Shown: positions 24,891 through 33,425 of the stretch, in pieces
Numbering within the stretch: the stretch's first letter is position 1
Layout of the letters: each line of letters starts with the position of its first letter
From: Paenibacillus piri
GTDB lineage: Bacteria > Bacillota > Bacilli > Paenibacillales > NBRC-103111
Length of the DNA: 51,582 nucleotides
Assembly: GCF_004354045.1 (NCBI RefSeq)
Contig: NZ_SMRT01000031.1
Span: forward strand, 313-51,894
Direction: 5' to 3'
Made by a program: the position numbers and the translations under genes
Notes under the pieces: model-generated
Database searches by the model: none
Told to the model about the DNA's origin: nothing
The model's input: the letters and a program-made list of their open reading frames with translations, nothing else

Positions 24891-25050
24891 CTGCTTAGAT
24901 AATCAGGCTTGTCATGGTTAAATTTATCGTTCCACATTTGTTAGATTTTCATAAGATGTGATCATGGTCATCCTCCAACTGACCTGTTCCTCCTTTCTAT
25001 CAATAGACGGTTGCATTCATTGAGCCGTCTATTTGTCATTCTAACTCAAT

Positions 25051-25092
25051 TCAAAAAAAGCCCTCGATCCCGATCCCCGAAGGACAGAGGGC
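25051..25092 (-). terminator. Terminator downstream of LysR gene
   Basis: GCCCTC...GAGGGC stem with a strong T run in the minus sense, about 80 bases past the LysR stop at 25171. It shares the YjcZ-terminator sequence. Confidence 0.8.
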
Positions 25093-25170
25093 CATTTGCA
25101 TTATGGTTCAGGTGCATATTTCTTGAACATTTGGTAAATAATTCAATTAAATATCGAGGTGGCAATAATT

Positions 25171-26055
25171 TTATTTGCAAAAAATTTCTCTTGTGAAACG
25201 GATCCATTCCCTCACTGCAAAAGAAAGATAGCCCTCTTTCCTCCAGATCATGGCGATCCGCCACGAAATAGTAGGGACAGTTTGCGGAATCACGCACACC
25301 AACTCAGGGGACAACGCATTGCAGATGCGCTGTGGCAACAAGGAAATGCCAAGCCTTTCAGCGACCATGCCGCTGACGAAATCCCACTGGGAGCTCTCAT
25401 ACATAATGTTCGGACGAAAGCCGCAGCGTATGCACTCCGACATCACCCGCTCATGTAAGGCAAAGTCCTTGCGGAACAAAATAAACGGCTCCTGAGCGCA
25501 CTCAGTAAGCGCCACTGCCTCCCTCCCGGCTAGTGGATGCCCGGGATGCACGATTAATTGCAGCTTCTCGTCCACAAATGCGTAGCAATCGAACAATTCT
25601 TCGTTTGTCGGCAACAGTACGGCCGCTACGTCGAGATTGCCGCACTCCACCTCAGACTCCAGCTTCTTGGATCCTTCTTCCACGATGTGAACCGACAATC
25701 CCGGGTATCGTTCATGAAATTTTCTTATCACGGACGGGAAGAAGCTCGATCCGATCATGGGAGGCAGTCCGATTCGAACGTGGCCTTTCTTGTAATTCTT
25801 AATTCCGCTCAATTCTAACGACAAGTTCTGGAATGACAATGCGATGCCTTGGGCTTGCTCATAAATAACGCGGCCGGCATCTGTAAGCTCAAATTTCTTC
25901 CCTTTTCGGAAGAAAAGCTCGACGCCAAGCTCTTCTTCCAAATTCTTGATCGTCTTGCTTATCGTCGGCTGAGTAATGTGCAGAGTCGCAGCAGCCTTCG
26001 TGAAGCTACCGCAGCGGACAATTTCGATAACGCACTGCAATTGATGAATGTCCAT
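25171..26055 (-). CDS. LysR-family transcriptional regulator
   Basis: 294 residues. The N-terminal winged helix-turn-helix (MDIHQLQCVIEIVRCGSFTK, then AAATLHITQPTISKTIKNLE) is followed by the periplasmic-binding-protein-like effector domain (about 90-294). ATG at 26055 follows AAGGAG by seven bases; a longer frame to 26094 has no ribosome binding site. It is divergent from the iron alcohol dehydrogenase gene with a 114-base shared promoter region containing a T-N11-A palindrome, so by LysR habit it represses itself and activates the dehydrogenase pair when a pathway metabolite binds. Confidence 0.93.
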   Translation of the reverse strand: MDIHQLQCVIEIVRCGSFTKAAATLHITQPTISKTIKNLEEELGVELFFRKGKKFELTDAGRVIYEQAQGIALSFQNLSLELSGIKNYKKGHVRIGLPPMIGSSFFPSVIRKFHERYPGLSVHIVEEGSKKLESEVECGNLDVAAVLLPTNEELFDCYAFVDEKLQLIVHPGHPLAGREAVALTECAQEPFILFRKDFALHERVMSECIRCGFRPNIMYESSQWDFVSGMVAERLGISLLPQRICNALSPELVCVIPQTVPTISWRIAMIWRKEGYLSFAVREWIRFTREIFCK

Positions 26056-26081
26056 ATCGGAGCTCCTTACATAGTTAAATG

Positions 26082-26097
26082 GAATGAATTGCATTCA
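26082..26097. promoter_or_regulatory. Candidate LysR operator (T-N11-A palindrome)
   Basis: GAATGAATTGCATTCA contains GAATG/CATTC arms and TGAATTGCATTCA, which fits the T-N11-A box. It sits between the divergent LysR and alcohol dehydrogenase genes. Confidence 0.5.
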
Positions 26098-26169
26098 ATA
26101 TATTCATTTTACCTATGGATGAGAATATTGTACATTTTTGTCATAAACATTCTTATGGAGGTGATTCCA

Positions 26170-27351
26170 ATGCAAGGGTTTAACGAATTTCGACTGCCAC
26201 CCGTTATTCTGTATGGTCGCGACTCTCTAACGAAGCTCGGTGAACAAGCATCGTTGCTCGGCAGCAAGACACTCCTTGTCAGTGATCGCATTATGGAGAA
26301 GATCGGGAACGTCGCCAAATGCCAGGAGCAATTGGAACAGTGCGGCGTATCCGTCGTTTGCTACCTCGACGTCAACACAGAGCCAACTGATGTTTATGTC
26401 ACAGAGGCGACTCAACTCCTACTGGAGCATGATTGCGATTCCATCGTTGCGATCGGTGGCGGCAGCTGCATTGATGCAGCCAAAGCCGTGTCTGTCGTTG
26501 CAAGTAATGGCGGCTACATCGGAGATTATTCGGGTGGCCAAAAGTCCATTTCGATAGCGCCGATCCCACTGATCGCGATTCCTACGACTGCGGGTACCGG
26601 ATCAGAGATGACCAGCGTAACGGTCATCACGAACCCGGAAACGAATATCAAATTGATGATTAAGCATCCTGCCTTCATACCAGCCGTCGCGATTGTGGAC
26701 CCGCTCATGACGCTATCCACGCCTCCCCCGGTAACAGCGGCCACAGGGGTCGACGCGCTCTGTCACGCGATCGAAGCCTATATTTCCAAGAAGGCACAGC
26801 CATTAACGGATAAGCTCGCTCTAAGCGCAATAGAACGGATCGCCGGTAATATCCGCACAGCCTTTACGAACGGAAGCGATATCGACGCTAGGGAGCAAAT
26901 GGCGCTGGCGTCGATGGAGGCTGGAGCGGCATTCACCAATGCGTCGGTCACCCTTGTTCACGCCATGTCGCGTCCAATCGGGGCCATGTTCCACGTCCCG
27001 CATGGGATATCCAACGCGATGCTGCTCCCGGCTGTGCTTGAATTCACGTGTAAAAGCGCAATCACCCGCATGGCGACGATCGGACGCCTCCTTCGTCCGG
27101 ATCTATCAACGTCTACAGACGAGCTGTTGGCAACTACGTGTATTAAAGAAATCAAGCAATTATGCAAGCAACTGGAAATTCCGAATATGAAAACGTACGG
27201 TATCGGACAAGCCCAACTCGATCAAGTCATCGACAAGATGGCGACTGATGCGATCACAAGTGGCAGCCCTGGCAATAACCCGAAGGTTCCGACGCATGAA
27301 GAAATCATCGCGCTTTACTACCGCTGTTATGAATATAATTACAGTAAATAG
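26170..27351 (+). CDS. Iron-containing alcohol dehydrogenase
   Basis: 393 residues, NAD(P)-dependent group III (Fe-ADH) enzyme. The N-terminal domain carries the nucleotide-binding GGGSCIDAAKA, and the helical C-terminal domain carries metal ligands in TGVDALCHAIEAYI and HVPHGISNAMLLP. It oxidises an alcohol or reduces an aldehyde in the cytoplasm. The true start is ATG 26170, eight bases after GGAGG; the upstream open frame to 25849 overlaps the divergent regulator and is not coding. The next gene, a methylmalonate-semialdehyde-type dehydrogenase, begins 17 bases later, so the two would act in series from alcohol to semialdehyde to acyl-CoA. The substrate is not determined; 3-hydroxyisobutyrate or a small hydroxy acid would fit the partner enzyme. 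Confidence 0.9.
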   Translation: MQGFNEFRLPPVILYGRDSLTKLGEQASLLGSKTLLVSDRIMEKIGNVAKCQEQLEQCGVSVVCYLDVNTEPTDVYVTEATQLLLEHDCDSIVAIGGGSCIDAAKAVSVVASNGGYIGDYSGGQKSISIAPIPLIAIPTTAGTGSEMTSVTVITNPETNIKLMIKHPAFIPAVAIVDPLMTLSTPPPVTAATGVDALCHAIEAYISKKAQPLTDKLALSAIERIAGNIRTAFTNGSDIDAREQMALASMEAGAAFTNASVTLVHAMSRPIGAMFHVPHGISNAMLLPAVLEFTCKSAITRMATIGRLLRPDLSTSTDELLATTCIKEIKQLCKQLEIPNMKTYGIGQAQLDQVIDKMATDAITSGSPGNNPKVPTHEEIIALYYRCYEYNYSK

Positions 27352-27367
27352 AAGGGAGCTTTTAATC

Positions 27368-28828
27368 ATGTCAGTTAAAAACGAAGTGTCAGTATTACGC
27401 AATTTTATTGGGGGGCAATGGGTCGCCTCCGCCTCAGCACGTACGGAGATGGTGCCGAATCCGGCTACCGGCGAACCGCTGGCATACGTCCCAATCTCCA
27501 GCCGGGCCGAGTTGAACGACGCGGTTGCCTCAGCCAGCCGAGCATTCGCGAAATGGTGCAAAACACCTGTGCCAAGAAGGGCAAGAATCATGTTCCGCTA
27601 TCAACAGTTGCTAGTAGAGCACCAAGAGGATTTGGCCCGCATCATCACCTTGGAGAACGGCAAAAATTACGATGAAGCTTACGGTGAAGCGCAACGCGGC
27701 ATCGAATGTGTCGAGTTCGCAGCGGGCGCGCCAACCTTAATGATGGGGACGCAGCTGCCGGATATCGCGACGGGCATCGAATCGGGCATGTACCGCTATC
27801 CGATCGGCGTGGTCGGAGGCATTACGCCGTTCAACTTTCCAATGATGGTTCCTTGCTGGATGTTTCCGTTAGCCATCGCGTGCGGCAATACGTTTGTGCT
27901 CAAACCGTCTGAGCGCACCCCACTGCTAGCGAACCGGCTGGCTGAATTACTCACCGAGGCTGGTCTGCCGAACGGAGTCCTCAACATCGTGCACGGCGCG
28001 CACGACGTTGTCAACGGCATCCTGGAACATGAAGACGTGAAAGCCGTATCATTCGTCGGTTCACAGCCGGTAGCGGATTATGTATACAAAACTGCGGCGG
28101 CAAACGGAAAACGCGTGCAGGCACTGGCCGGCGCCAAAAATCATACGATCGTCATGCCGGACGCCAATCTAGACCTAGCGGTCCAGAACATTATCGGCGC
28201 CGCATTCGGGTCTGCCGGGGAACGTTGCATGGCATGTTCCGTCGTTGTAGCCGTCGGAGATGTCGCCGATCGACTGACGGAACGGCTCGTTGAGGCAGCC
28301 AACCAAATCACTATTGGAAGCGGTCTTGTGGAAGGCAATTTCCTTGGGCCCGTCATCCGGGATTCCCACAAGGAGCGCACGTTTGGTTATATCGACCTTG
28401 GTGAACAGGAAGGCGCGAAGCTCCTTCGGGACGGACGAACAGATGCGGCTGCTTGCGGGCCAGGTTACTTCGTCGGGCCTACGATTTTCGATCATGTAAA
28501 GCCGGGGATGCGTATTTGGCAAGAGGAAATCTTTGCACCTATTCTTTCCATTGTGCGCGCTCGTGACTTGAGCGAAGCAATCGGGATCGCCAACCGATCC
28601 GAATTCGCCAACGGGGCGTGCCTGTTTACCGATAGCGCAAGTTCCATCCGTCAATACCGTGAGGAAATCGATGCCGGCATGCTTGGGGTCAACATGGGGG
28701 TTCCCGCTCCAATGGCTTTCTTCCCCTTCTCGGGATACAAGAAATCGTTCTACGGCGACTTGCACGCAAATGGGCGTGATGGAGTCGAGTTTTATACCCG
28801 TAAAAAGATGCTCACCGCTCGTCACTGA
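27368..28828 (+). CDS. mmsA: CoA-acylating (methylmalonate) semialdehyde dehydrogenase
   Basis: 486 residues of the aldehyde dehydrogenase superfamily, MmsA/IolA branch. In the family, malonate or methylmalonate semialdehyde is converted with CoA and NAD to acetyl-CoA or propionyl-CoA with loss of CO2. Diagnostic segments are GITPFNFPMMVPCWMFPLAI, the KRVQALAGAKNH loop and the catalytic Cys in GSAGERCMACS, where the CoA-dependent subfamily shows this Cys-Met pair. ATG follows AAGGGAG. The gene pair with the iron alcohol dehydrogenase and the LysR regulator suggests degradation of a branched-chain or inositol-derived intermediate. Assignment to MmsA rather than another acylating enzyme is by motif, not alignment. 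Confidence 0.85.
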   Translation: MSVKNEVSVLRNFIGGQWVASASARTEMVPNPATGEPLAYVPISSRAELNDAVASASRAFAKWCKTPVPRRARIMFRYQQLLVEHQEDLARIITLENGKNYDEAYGEAQRGIECVEFAAGAPTLMMGTQLPDIATGIESGMYRYPIGVVGGITPFNFPMMVPCWMFPLAIACGNTFVLKPSERTPLLANRLAELLTEAGLPNGVLNIVHGAHDVVNGILEHEDVKAVSFVGSQPVADYVYKTAAANGKRVQALAGAKNHTIVMPDANLDLAVQNIIGAAFGSAGERCMACSVVVAVGDVADRLTERLVEAANQITIGSGLVEGNFLGPVIRDSHKERTFGYIDLGEQEGAKLLRDGRTDAAACGPGYFVGPTIFDHVKPGMRIWQEEIFAPILSIVRARDLSEAIGIANRSEFANGACLFTDSASSIRQYREEIDAGMLGVNMGVPAPMAFFPFSGYKKSFYGDLHANGRDGVEFYTRKKMLTARH

Positions 28829-28840
28829 TAAACTAGAGAA

Positions 28841-28868
28841 GGCTGCCGAACCATTTCGATCGGCAGCC
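28841..28868 (+). terminator. Hairpin after mmsA-like gene
   Basis: Perfect 9-bp stem GGCTGCCGA/TCGGCAGCC, 12 bases after the stop, with no clear T run. Confidence 0.5.
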
Positions 28869-28902
28869 ATAATCCCTTAAATTCTCCTGTAAAGCATAAA
28901 AG

Positions 28903-28932
28903 AAAGTTGCAGTTGTTTCATGCTGCAACTTT
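28903..28932. terminator. Second hairpin, probable bidirectional terminator
   Basis: Perfect 10-bp stem AAAGTTGCAG/CTGCAACTTT. It separates the plus-strand dehydrogenase pair from the GntR remnant. Confidence 0.6.
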
Positions 28933-28941
28933 CCATTCCAC

Positions 28942-29157
28942 TCAATCCCGATATAAAGAGATGCTATAGCAATACTTGTCTCCCCGAAAGTAGGATTGTA
29001 ATATTTCGATAGGCAGTTGATTTACATCTTGGGATATTCGTTCGAAGTAAAAAAACGGCATTGTTTCATTAACGTCCAGTTGCTTCACGATAACGGGAGC
29101 CAAAAGCGCCTTCATGTGTTGATCGGTTTCGATTGAAATGGCATACGATCTCTCCGT
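28942..29157 (-). pseudogene. GntR-family regulator remnant (end of UTRA domain)
   Basis: The minus frame reads ERSYAISIETDQHMKALLAP, then an acidic/hydrophobic stretch with MPFFYFERISQDV and a C-terminus SYFRGDKYCYSISLYRD before the stop. The YF+GD+Y ending is characteristic of UTRA domains of GntR/HutC regulators. A TGA at 29158-29160 and the lack of any helix-turn-helix upstream show that only the last ~70 residues remain. It lies between two dehydrogenase modules and probably once controlled one of them. Confidence 0.65.
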
Positions 29158-29226
29158 TCAATATTAGTTACGAAGAGTATACCACGTTTCACTGGAATAT
29201 AGTTACATTAATTAAGGGGCGTTATA

Positions 29227-30648
29227 CTAGTTCCTGTTAATTACCACTAACTTTAGCTCGGTCATTTCCTGAACCGCATATTTAATTCCTTCTTTACCCG
29301 TGCCGCTTTCCTTCACACCACCGTACGGCATATGATCCACACGGAATGTAGGTATATCATTGATCATAACACCGCCTACATGCAGCTTTTCAGCAGCCAT
29401 CATAGCCGTATGTATATTGTTTGTGTATATTCCCGCCTGTAGCCCAAAGCGGGAATCATTTACGAGTTCAATTCCTTGCTCCACAGATCCAATTTTATTA
29501 ATCAAAACAATTGGCCCAAATACTTCCTCACAGGATACTTTTAAAGATGCCGAAACATTTGTAATAACGGTGGGCAGAAGGATATTCCCTTCGACCTGTC
29601 CGCCGGAGACAATGTCGGCTCCACCCTGCTCGGCTTCTTCAATCCAATCCATGACACGGGACACATCGTTCGTAGAAATCAACGCAGAAATATCCGTCTC
29701 AGGGTCGAGCGGGTCTCCATGCTTTAACTTTTTTGTTTCGGCTACGAATTTGCTTACAAACTCATCATAGATCGTTTCATGAACATAGATTCGTTGCAAA
29801 GAAATGCAAACTTGCCCTTGGAAGGAGAAGGCTCCATTAACGCATCGAGGAATAATATTTTCGATTTGAACACCTTCATCAACGATAAGTGCAGAGTTAG
29901 AACCCAACTCCAGAGTCACACGTTTTAACCCTGCCTTATTCTTGATGCTTATTCCTACCGCTGGGCTACCAGTAAAGGTAATCATGTTGATACGGTCATC
30001 CGCAACAATAAGATCACCGACCATCTTTCCACTTCCTGTAATGACATTTAAAGCACCCGCAGGCAACCCTGCAATTTCAAATAAATCTGCAATAAACAAG
30101 GCGGATAACGGCGTTTGTGAAGCGGGTTTTAATACTACTGCATTACCTGCAGCAATTGCAGGACCAACCTTATGGGCTACCAGATTCATTGGAAAATTGA
30201 ATGGTGTAATGGCACCAATCACACCGATTGGTTCCCTGACTGTGTAAGCTATTTTCCCTTCTCCCCCGGGCGCCGCATCCAGCGGTAATGTTTCCCCGGT
30301 GATTCGATTAGCCTCCTCCGCTGCAAATTTATAGGTTTGTATAGTTCGGAGCACTTCAGTTTTTGCTGTAGATATTGGCTTTCCCGCTTCCATGGCAATA
30401 ATCCTTGCCGCTTCATCCAAGCGTTCCTGTAGTAACGCTGCTACTTTGTACAGAATGGCTGAACGTTTATGCGCCGGTAACTTAGCAATGATTTTAGATG
30501 CAATGCTAGCGGCTTCAATTGCTTTATTTACATCTTCATCGGTTGCAACGGCTATCTCTGCTATTGCTTGACCGGAATATGGTGATTTCAATACCGTATA
30601 TTGACTTGTCTCTTTCCAGATGCCATTTATAAATAAGTGTTTCTTCAA
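29227..30648 (-). CDS. NAD(P)-dependent aldehyde dehydrogenase
   Basis: About 473 residues, ALDH superfamily. Motifs: GVIGAITPFNFPMNLVAHKV for cofactor binding, the MITFTGSPAVG Rossmann loop, LELGSNSALI with the general-base Glu, and the catalytic Cys in FQGQVCISLQRIYVH. It oxidises an aldehyde to the acid. TTG at 30648 follows AAGGAGAG and overlaps the preceding alcohol dehydrogenase stop by four bases (TTGA), giving translational coupling. The paired alcohol dehydrogenase would supply the aldehyde. Lactaldehyde, glycolaldehyde, succinate-semialdehyde or sulfolactaldehyde are all possible substrates and motifs do not decide. Confidence 0.88.
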   Translation of the reverse strand: MKKHLFINGIWKETSQYTVLKSPYSGQAIAEIAVATDEDVNKAIEAASIASKIIAKLPAHKRSAILYKVAALLQERLDEAARIIAMEAGKPISTAKTEVLRTIQTYKFAAEEANRITGETLPLDAAPGGEGKIAYTVREPIGVIGAITPFNFPMNLVAHKVGPAIAAGNAVVLKPASQTPLSALFIADLFEIAGLPAGALNVITGSGKMVGDLIVADDRINMITFTGSPAVGISIKNKAGLKRVTLELGSNSALIVDEGVQIENIIPRCVNGAFSFQGQVCISLQRIYVHETIYDEFVSKFVAETKKLKHGDPLDPETDISALISTNDVSRVMDWIEEAEQGGADIVSGGQVEGNILLPTVITNVSASLKVSCEEVFGPIVLINKIGSVEQGIELVNDSRFGLQAGIYTNNIHTAMMAAEKLHVGGVMINDIPTFRVDHMPYGGVKESGTGKEGIKYAVQEMTELKLVVINRN

Positions 30649-31844
30649 TAGAATCTCTCTCCTTCGTGGGTGAGCTTTGCCTCCCAAGCATTATTGTATA
30701 CTCGAACAATATCCTGAACAGTAAACGGCATAGGACTCCGTGCCAACAACCTGGTTTGCTTAATGGCCTCATCTGCGAGACGCTGCAGATCATCCCTTTG
30801 AATGCCGTAGTCTTGCAACGATGTCGGCAACCCCACATCAAGCACCATTTCTTTAAAAGCGGTTACAGTTAAAATTGCCATCTCTCTTTTTGATAATCCG
30901 GATGTGGGAATACCAAACGACTTGGCCAAAAGTTGCATTTTATCCAAGCATGCCGGCCATATGTAATCAAAAACATAGGGGAGCAGCACTGCATTTGATT
31001 CACCGTGAGAAATTTTAAAAAGACCTCCCAAAGGGTACGCGAGAGCATGAACGCCAGAGACACCGGCATTGTAGAAACTCATTCCTGCAAGCAAGCTCCC
31101 ATATGACATTTCTGCTCTTGCAGTTCGATTCGTACCGTGCCAAACAGCTGTTCGAAGGCTTGAACTGATTCTTCTTATTGCCTCTAAAGCAAGTGTATCT
31201 GTTAAAGGCGACGCATTAACGGAAATAACAGCTTCAACAGCATGGGTCAATGCATCTATTCCTGTTGCAGCCGATATTTTAGGAGGAAGTGAGAATGTTA
31301 ACTCAGGATCGACTAACGCAATATCTGCTAATAAATAGGGGTGTGTCAGTACATCTTTGGTCTTATCTAATGAAAATACAGCTATATCGGTGACTTCCGC
31401 GCCTGTACCTGAGGTAGTAGGAATTAGGATCTTGGGAATTCCTTTGTGAATCAACTTCTTAGTCCCTGTCAAGTTCAAATAGTCTGCAACCGATCCTTCG
31501 TTCATGCATAGAACAGCCGCAGCTTTTGCGATATCCAGGCAACTGCCCCCTCCGATCCCGATGATAAGCTCTGCCTGGCTTTCCCGAATTGCTTGGACTG
31601 CCCGGTCTCCGACGGACAACGGAGGCTCGGGTTGAATATCGCTATAAACCATGTAATCTACATGAAGGTCTTTTAAAATGGCAGCCAAAGAATCCAACAT
31701 TCCTGCTTTAATTACTCCAGGGTCAGCAAAAATCATCACTTTCGAAATGTTAAAGTTTACAATCTCATTAGTAAGGCATTTCAAACTGCCTGGACCAGTC
31801 ACAATCTTCACTGGAGTTATAAACGTTCTTATTTCATGAACCAA
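30645..31844 (-). CDS. Iron-containing alcohol dehydrogenase (second module)
   Basis: 399 residues. Nucleotide motif IGIGGGSCLDIAKAAAVL and metal-ligand regions GIDALTHAVEAVIS and FKISHGESNAVLLPYV define the Fe-ADH family. TTG start at 31844 behind GGGGGAGG. It lies between the 4-oxalocrotonate tautomerase-like gene (65 bases upstream) and the coupled aldehyde dehydrogenase gene. It is clearly related to the Fe-ADH at 26170-27351 but diverged, so the two modules are not a recent copy of each other. Confidence 0.9.
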   Translation of the reverse strand: MVHEIRTFITPVKIVTGPGSLKCLTNEIVNFNISKVMIFADPGVIKAGMLDSLAAILKDLHVDYMVYSDIQPEPPLSVGDRAVQAIRESQAELIIGIGGGSCLDIAKAAAVLCMNEGSVADYLNLTGTKKLIHKGIPKILIPTTSGTGAEVTDIAVFSLDKTKDVLTHPYLLADIALVDPELTFSLPPKISAATGIDALTHAVEAVISVNASPLTDTLALEAIRRISSSLRTAVWHGTNRTARAEMSYGSLLAGMSFYNAGVSGVHALAYPLGGLFKISHGESNAVLLPYVFDYIWPACLDKMQLLAKSFGIPTSGLSKREMAILTVTAFKEMVLDVGLPTSLQDYGIQRDDLQRLADEAIKQTRLLARSPMPFTVQDIVRVYNNAWEAKLTHEGERFY

Positions 31845-31909
31845 AAGATCCTCCCCCTAATGTCTACGTATTCATTTTGAATAAAAAAAGTACCAGGTAA
31901 ATAATGGTT

Positions 31910-32095
31910 TTAAATATCTATAAACAGCATTCCTTGCTTACCATAGTCTTCTTTTCGCAGGTCTTCAAAAAAAATAAAAATCCGATCTTTGGGCGTGCTC
32001 CAGGTATTCGAGACGAGTTCTGTCACCTTGTCCACCATTTCCCTTTTTTGCTCAACTGTCTTTCCTTCCATTACTTTAATCGTAATAAACGGCAT
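31910..32095 (-). CDS. 4-oxalocrotonate tautomerase-family protein
   Basis: 61 residues starting MPFITIKVMEGKTVEQKREM: Pro as first residue after Met removal, the catalytic base of the tautomerase superfamily. The length is that of the monomer that assembles into hexamers. It isomerises unsaturated keto acids or small aldehydes. ATG follows AGGAG. As first gene of the alcohol/aldehyde module it suggests a pathway through a ketonised intermediate such as an alpha-keto or enol compound. Confidence 0.88.
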   Translation of the reverse strand: MPFITIKVMEGKTVEQKREMVDKVTELVSNTWSTPKDRIFIFFEDLRKEDYGKQGMLFIDI

Positions 32096-32155
32096 ACTTA
32101 GTCTCCTGTTCTTGTAATCAGATTTATTGATCGTTAGTCAAATTCTAAAGTTAAG

Positions 32156-32775
32156 TTAAACTCGAGCTGTTGTTTTTCTAATTATTAAGGCTGGTTCTAG
32201 TGTTAATTGCTTTGGCAATTCACGGGTCTCCTCAAATTCAATCATTTCGATAAGTCGTTCAATTGCTAGTTCTCCCATACTTTTGGAATATTTACTTCCG
32301 ACTGTCGTTAACATGATGAGCGGATATATTAACATTATCAATACCGCACAAACTTATTTGTTCTGGCACCGAAATACCTAGATACAACAAATGATTCATA
32401 CATTCAAGTGCAATAGCGTCAGTCGCTGCAACTATGGCAGTAGGCCTTTCGCTTTCATTTAACGCTAATAATTCACTGCAAGCTTTTCGAATCCCGTCCT
32501 CTCGAGTATCGGTTTCTTGATTCCATCCCTCAAAAATAGACAAAGAATGGCGAGTCATTTCTTGCGTATAGCCTAATCGACGATCAAAAAAAGTGGATGC
32601 GTACTGCGGTCATCCTATATATGCGATCTTTTTATGTCCCAGAGAAACAAGATGCTTCACTGCCATCCTAGCTGCTTCCTTATTATCCAACTCAATAAAG
32701 TTACCACTCATTCGATGTTTTCTGTTAAACGTAACAATTGGAAGTTTTAATGCCTCAAGTTTTAAGAAAACTGGA
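32156..32775 (-). pseudogene. LacI-family regulator, truncated and frameshifted
   Basis: Three minus-strand pieces belong to one LacI effector domain: FVLK-LKLPIVTFNRKHRMSGN with LDNKEAARMAVKHLVSLGHK (about 32620-32775), then TRHSLSIFEGWNQETDTRED and IVAATDAIALECMNHLLYLG with SLCGIDNVNIS (32292-32620), then VGSKYSKSMGELAIERLIEM and a C-terminus ending RKTTARV (32156-32310). Frameshifts lie near 32610 and 32310. The DNA-binding N-terminus is missing because a transposon remnant begins at about 32780. It would have repressed the tautomerase and dehydrogenase genes just downstream. Confidence 0.8.
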
Positions 32776-32779
32776 CCCT

Positions 32780-33234
32780 TTTCGGCATTCACCGGCTCTT
32801 GCCTGTTGTCGTCGTCGACGAGGCGCATCTGTTGGATCGCGAAATGCTAGAAGAAAATACGCTTCCTGCTCAACTTCAAGATGGATGCGCAGAGTCCCAT
32901 GGCGCTCATCTTGGTTGGTCAAAGCGAGCTCTGGGATCGACTGAACCTTCAGGCTTACGCGGCTATCCGCCAGCGGATCGATCTGCAATGTAAGCTTCCG
33001 TATTACGATCGGGCTCAGACTGGCGATTATATCAGGCGTCACATGGCGTTCGCTGGCGCGGATCATGACATTTTCACCGAAGGAGCGATCGATGACATTT
33101 TCCGTTTCTCAAGCGGTGCCGCCAGACTGATCAACAAGGTATGTACACACGCTCTCATTTACGGTTCACAGAACAAACATCGCATCATCGACGATCATAT
33201 GATCAAGCGAGTCATCCAGGGAGAATTATCTTGA
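32780..33234 (+). pseudogene. ExeA/TniB-type AAA ATPase remnant of a transposon
   Basis: The plus strand reads LLPVVVVDEAHLLDREMLEE (Walker B), then after a one-base insertion in an A run at about 32855, IRFLLNFKMDAQSPMALILV, GQSELWDRLNLQAYAAIRQR and a C-terminus ending VIQGELS. This is the AAA ATPase partner of DDE transposases. The Walker A half and the transposase are absent. Confidence 0.75.
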
Positions 33235-33258
33235 TTCTCCCTTTCTCGCATCTTCACA

Positions 33259-33325
33259 CGGACAGCATGTCCGTCAACAGCAGGACAACTTATGCCGTCA
33301 ACTGTCGGACATTATGCGTTAGCAG
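33259..33325. repeat. Three 21-23 bp direct repeats, likely transposon end
   Basis: CGGACAGCATGTCCGTCAACAG, then a 23-bp copy AGGACAACTTATGCCGTCAA-CTG, then TCGGACATTATGCGTTAGCAG share a GGACA...ATG.CGT.A.CAG core. Repeated binding sites at the end of an element next to a TniB-like ATPase gene are the expected transposase-binding sites of Tn552/Tn7-like elements. Confidence 0.55.
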
Positions 33326-33333
33326 TAACAGCA

Positions 33334-33360
33334 GGGACTGAATCAATTTGATCCAGTCCC
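33334..33360 (+). terminator. Hairpin after the transposon-end repeats
   Basis: GGGACTG...ATCAATTTGAT...CAGTCCC forms an interrupted stem of about 12 bp followed by TTTCGC. Confidence 0.45.
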
Positions 33361-33425
33361 TTTCGCAATATGATTTAGGTACACTGTATGCCATAAACGG
33401 GCTTACTTTTTTAATTACTCACATA

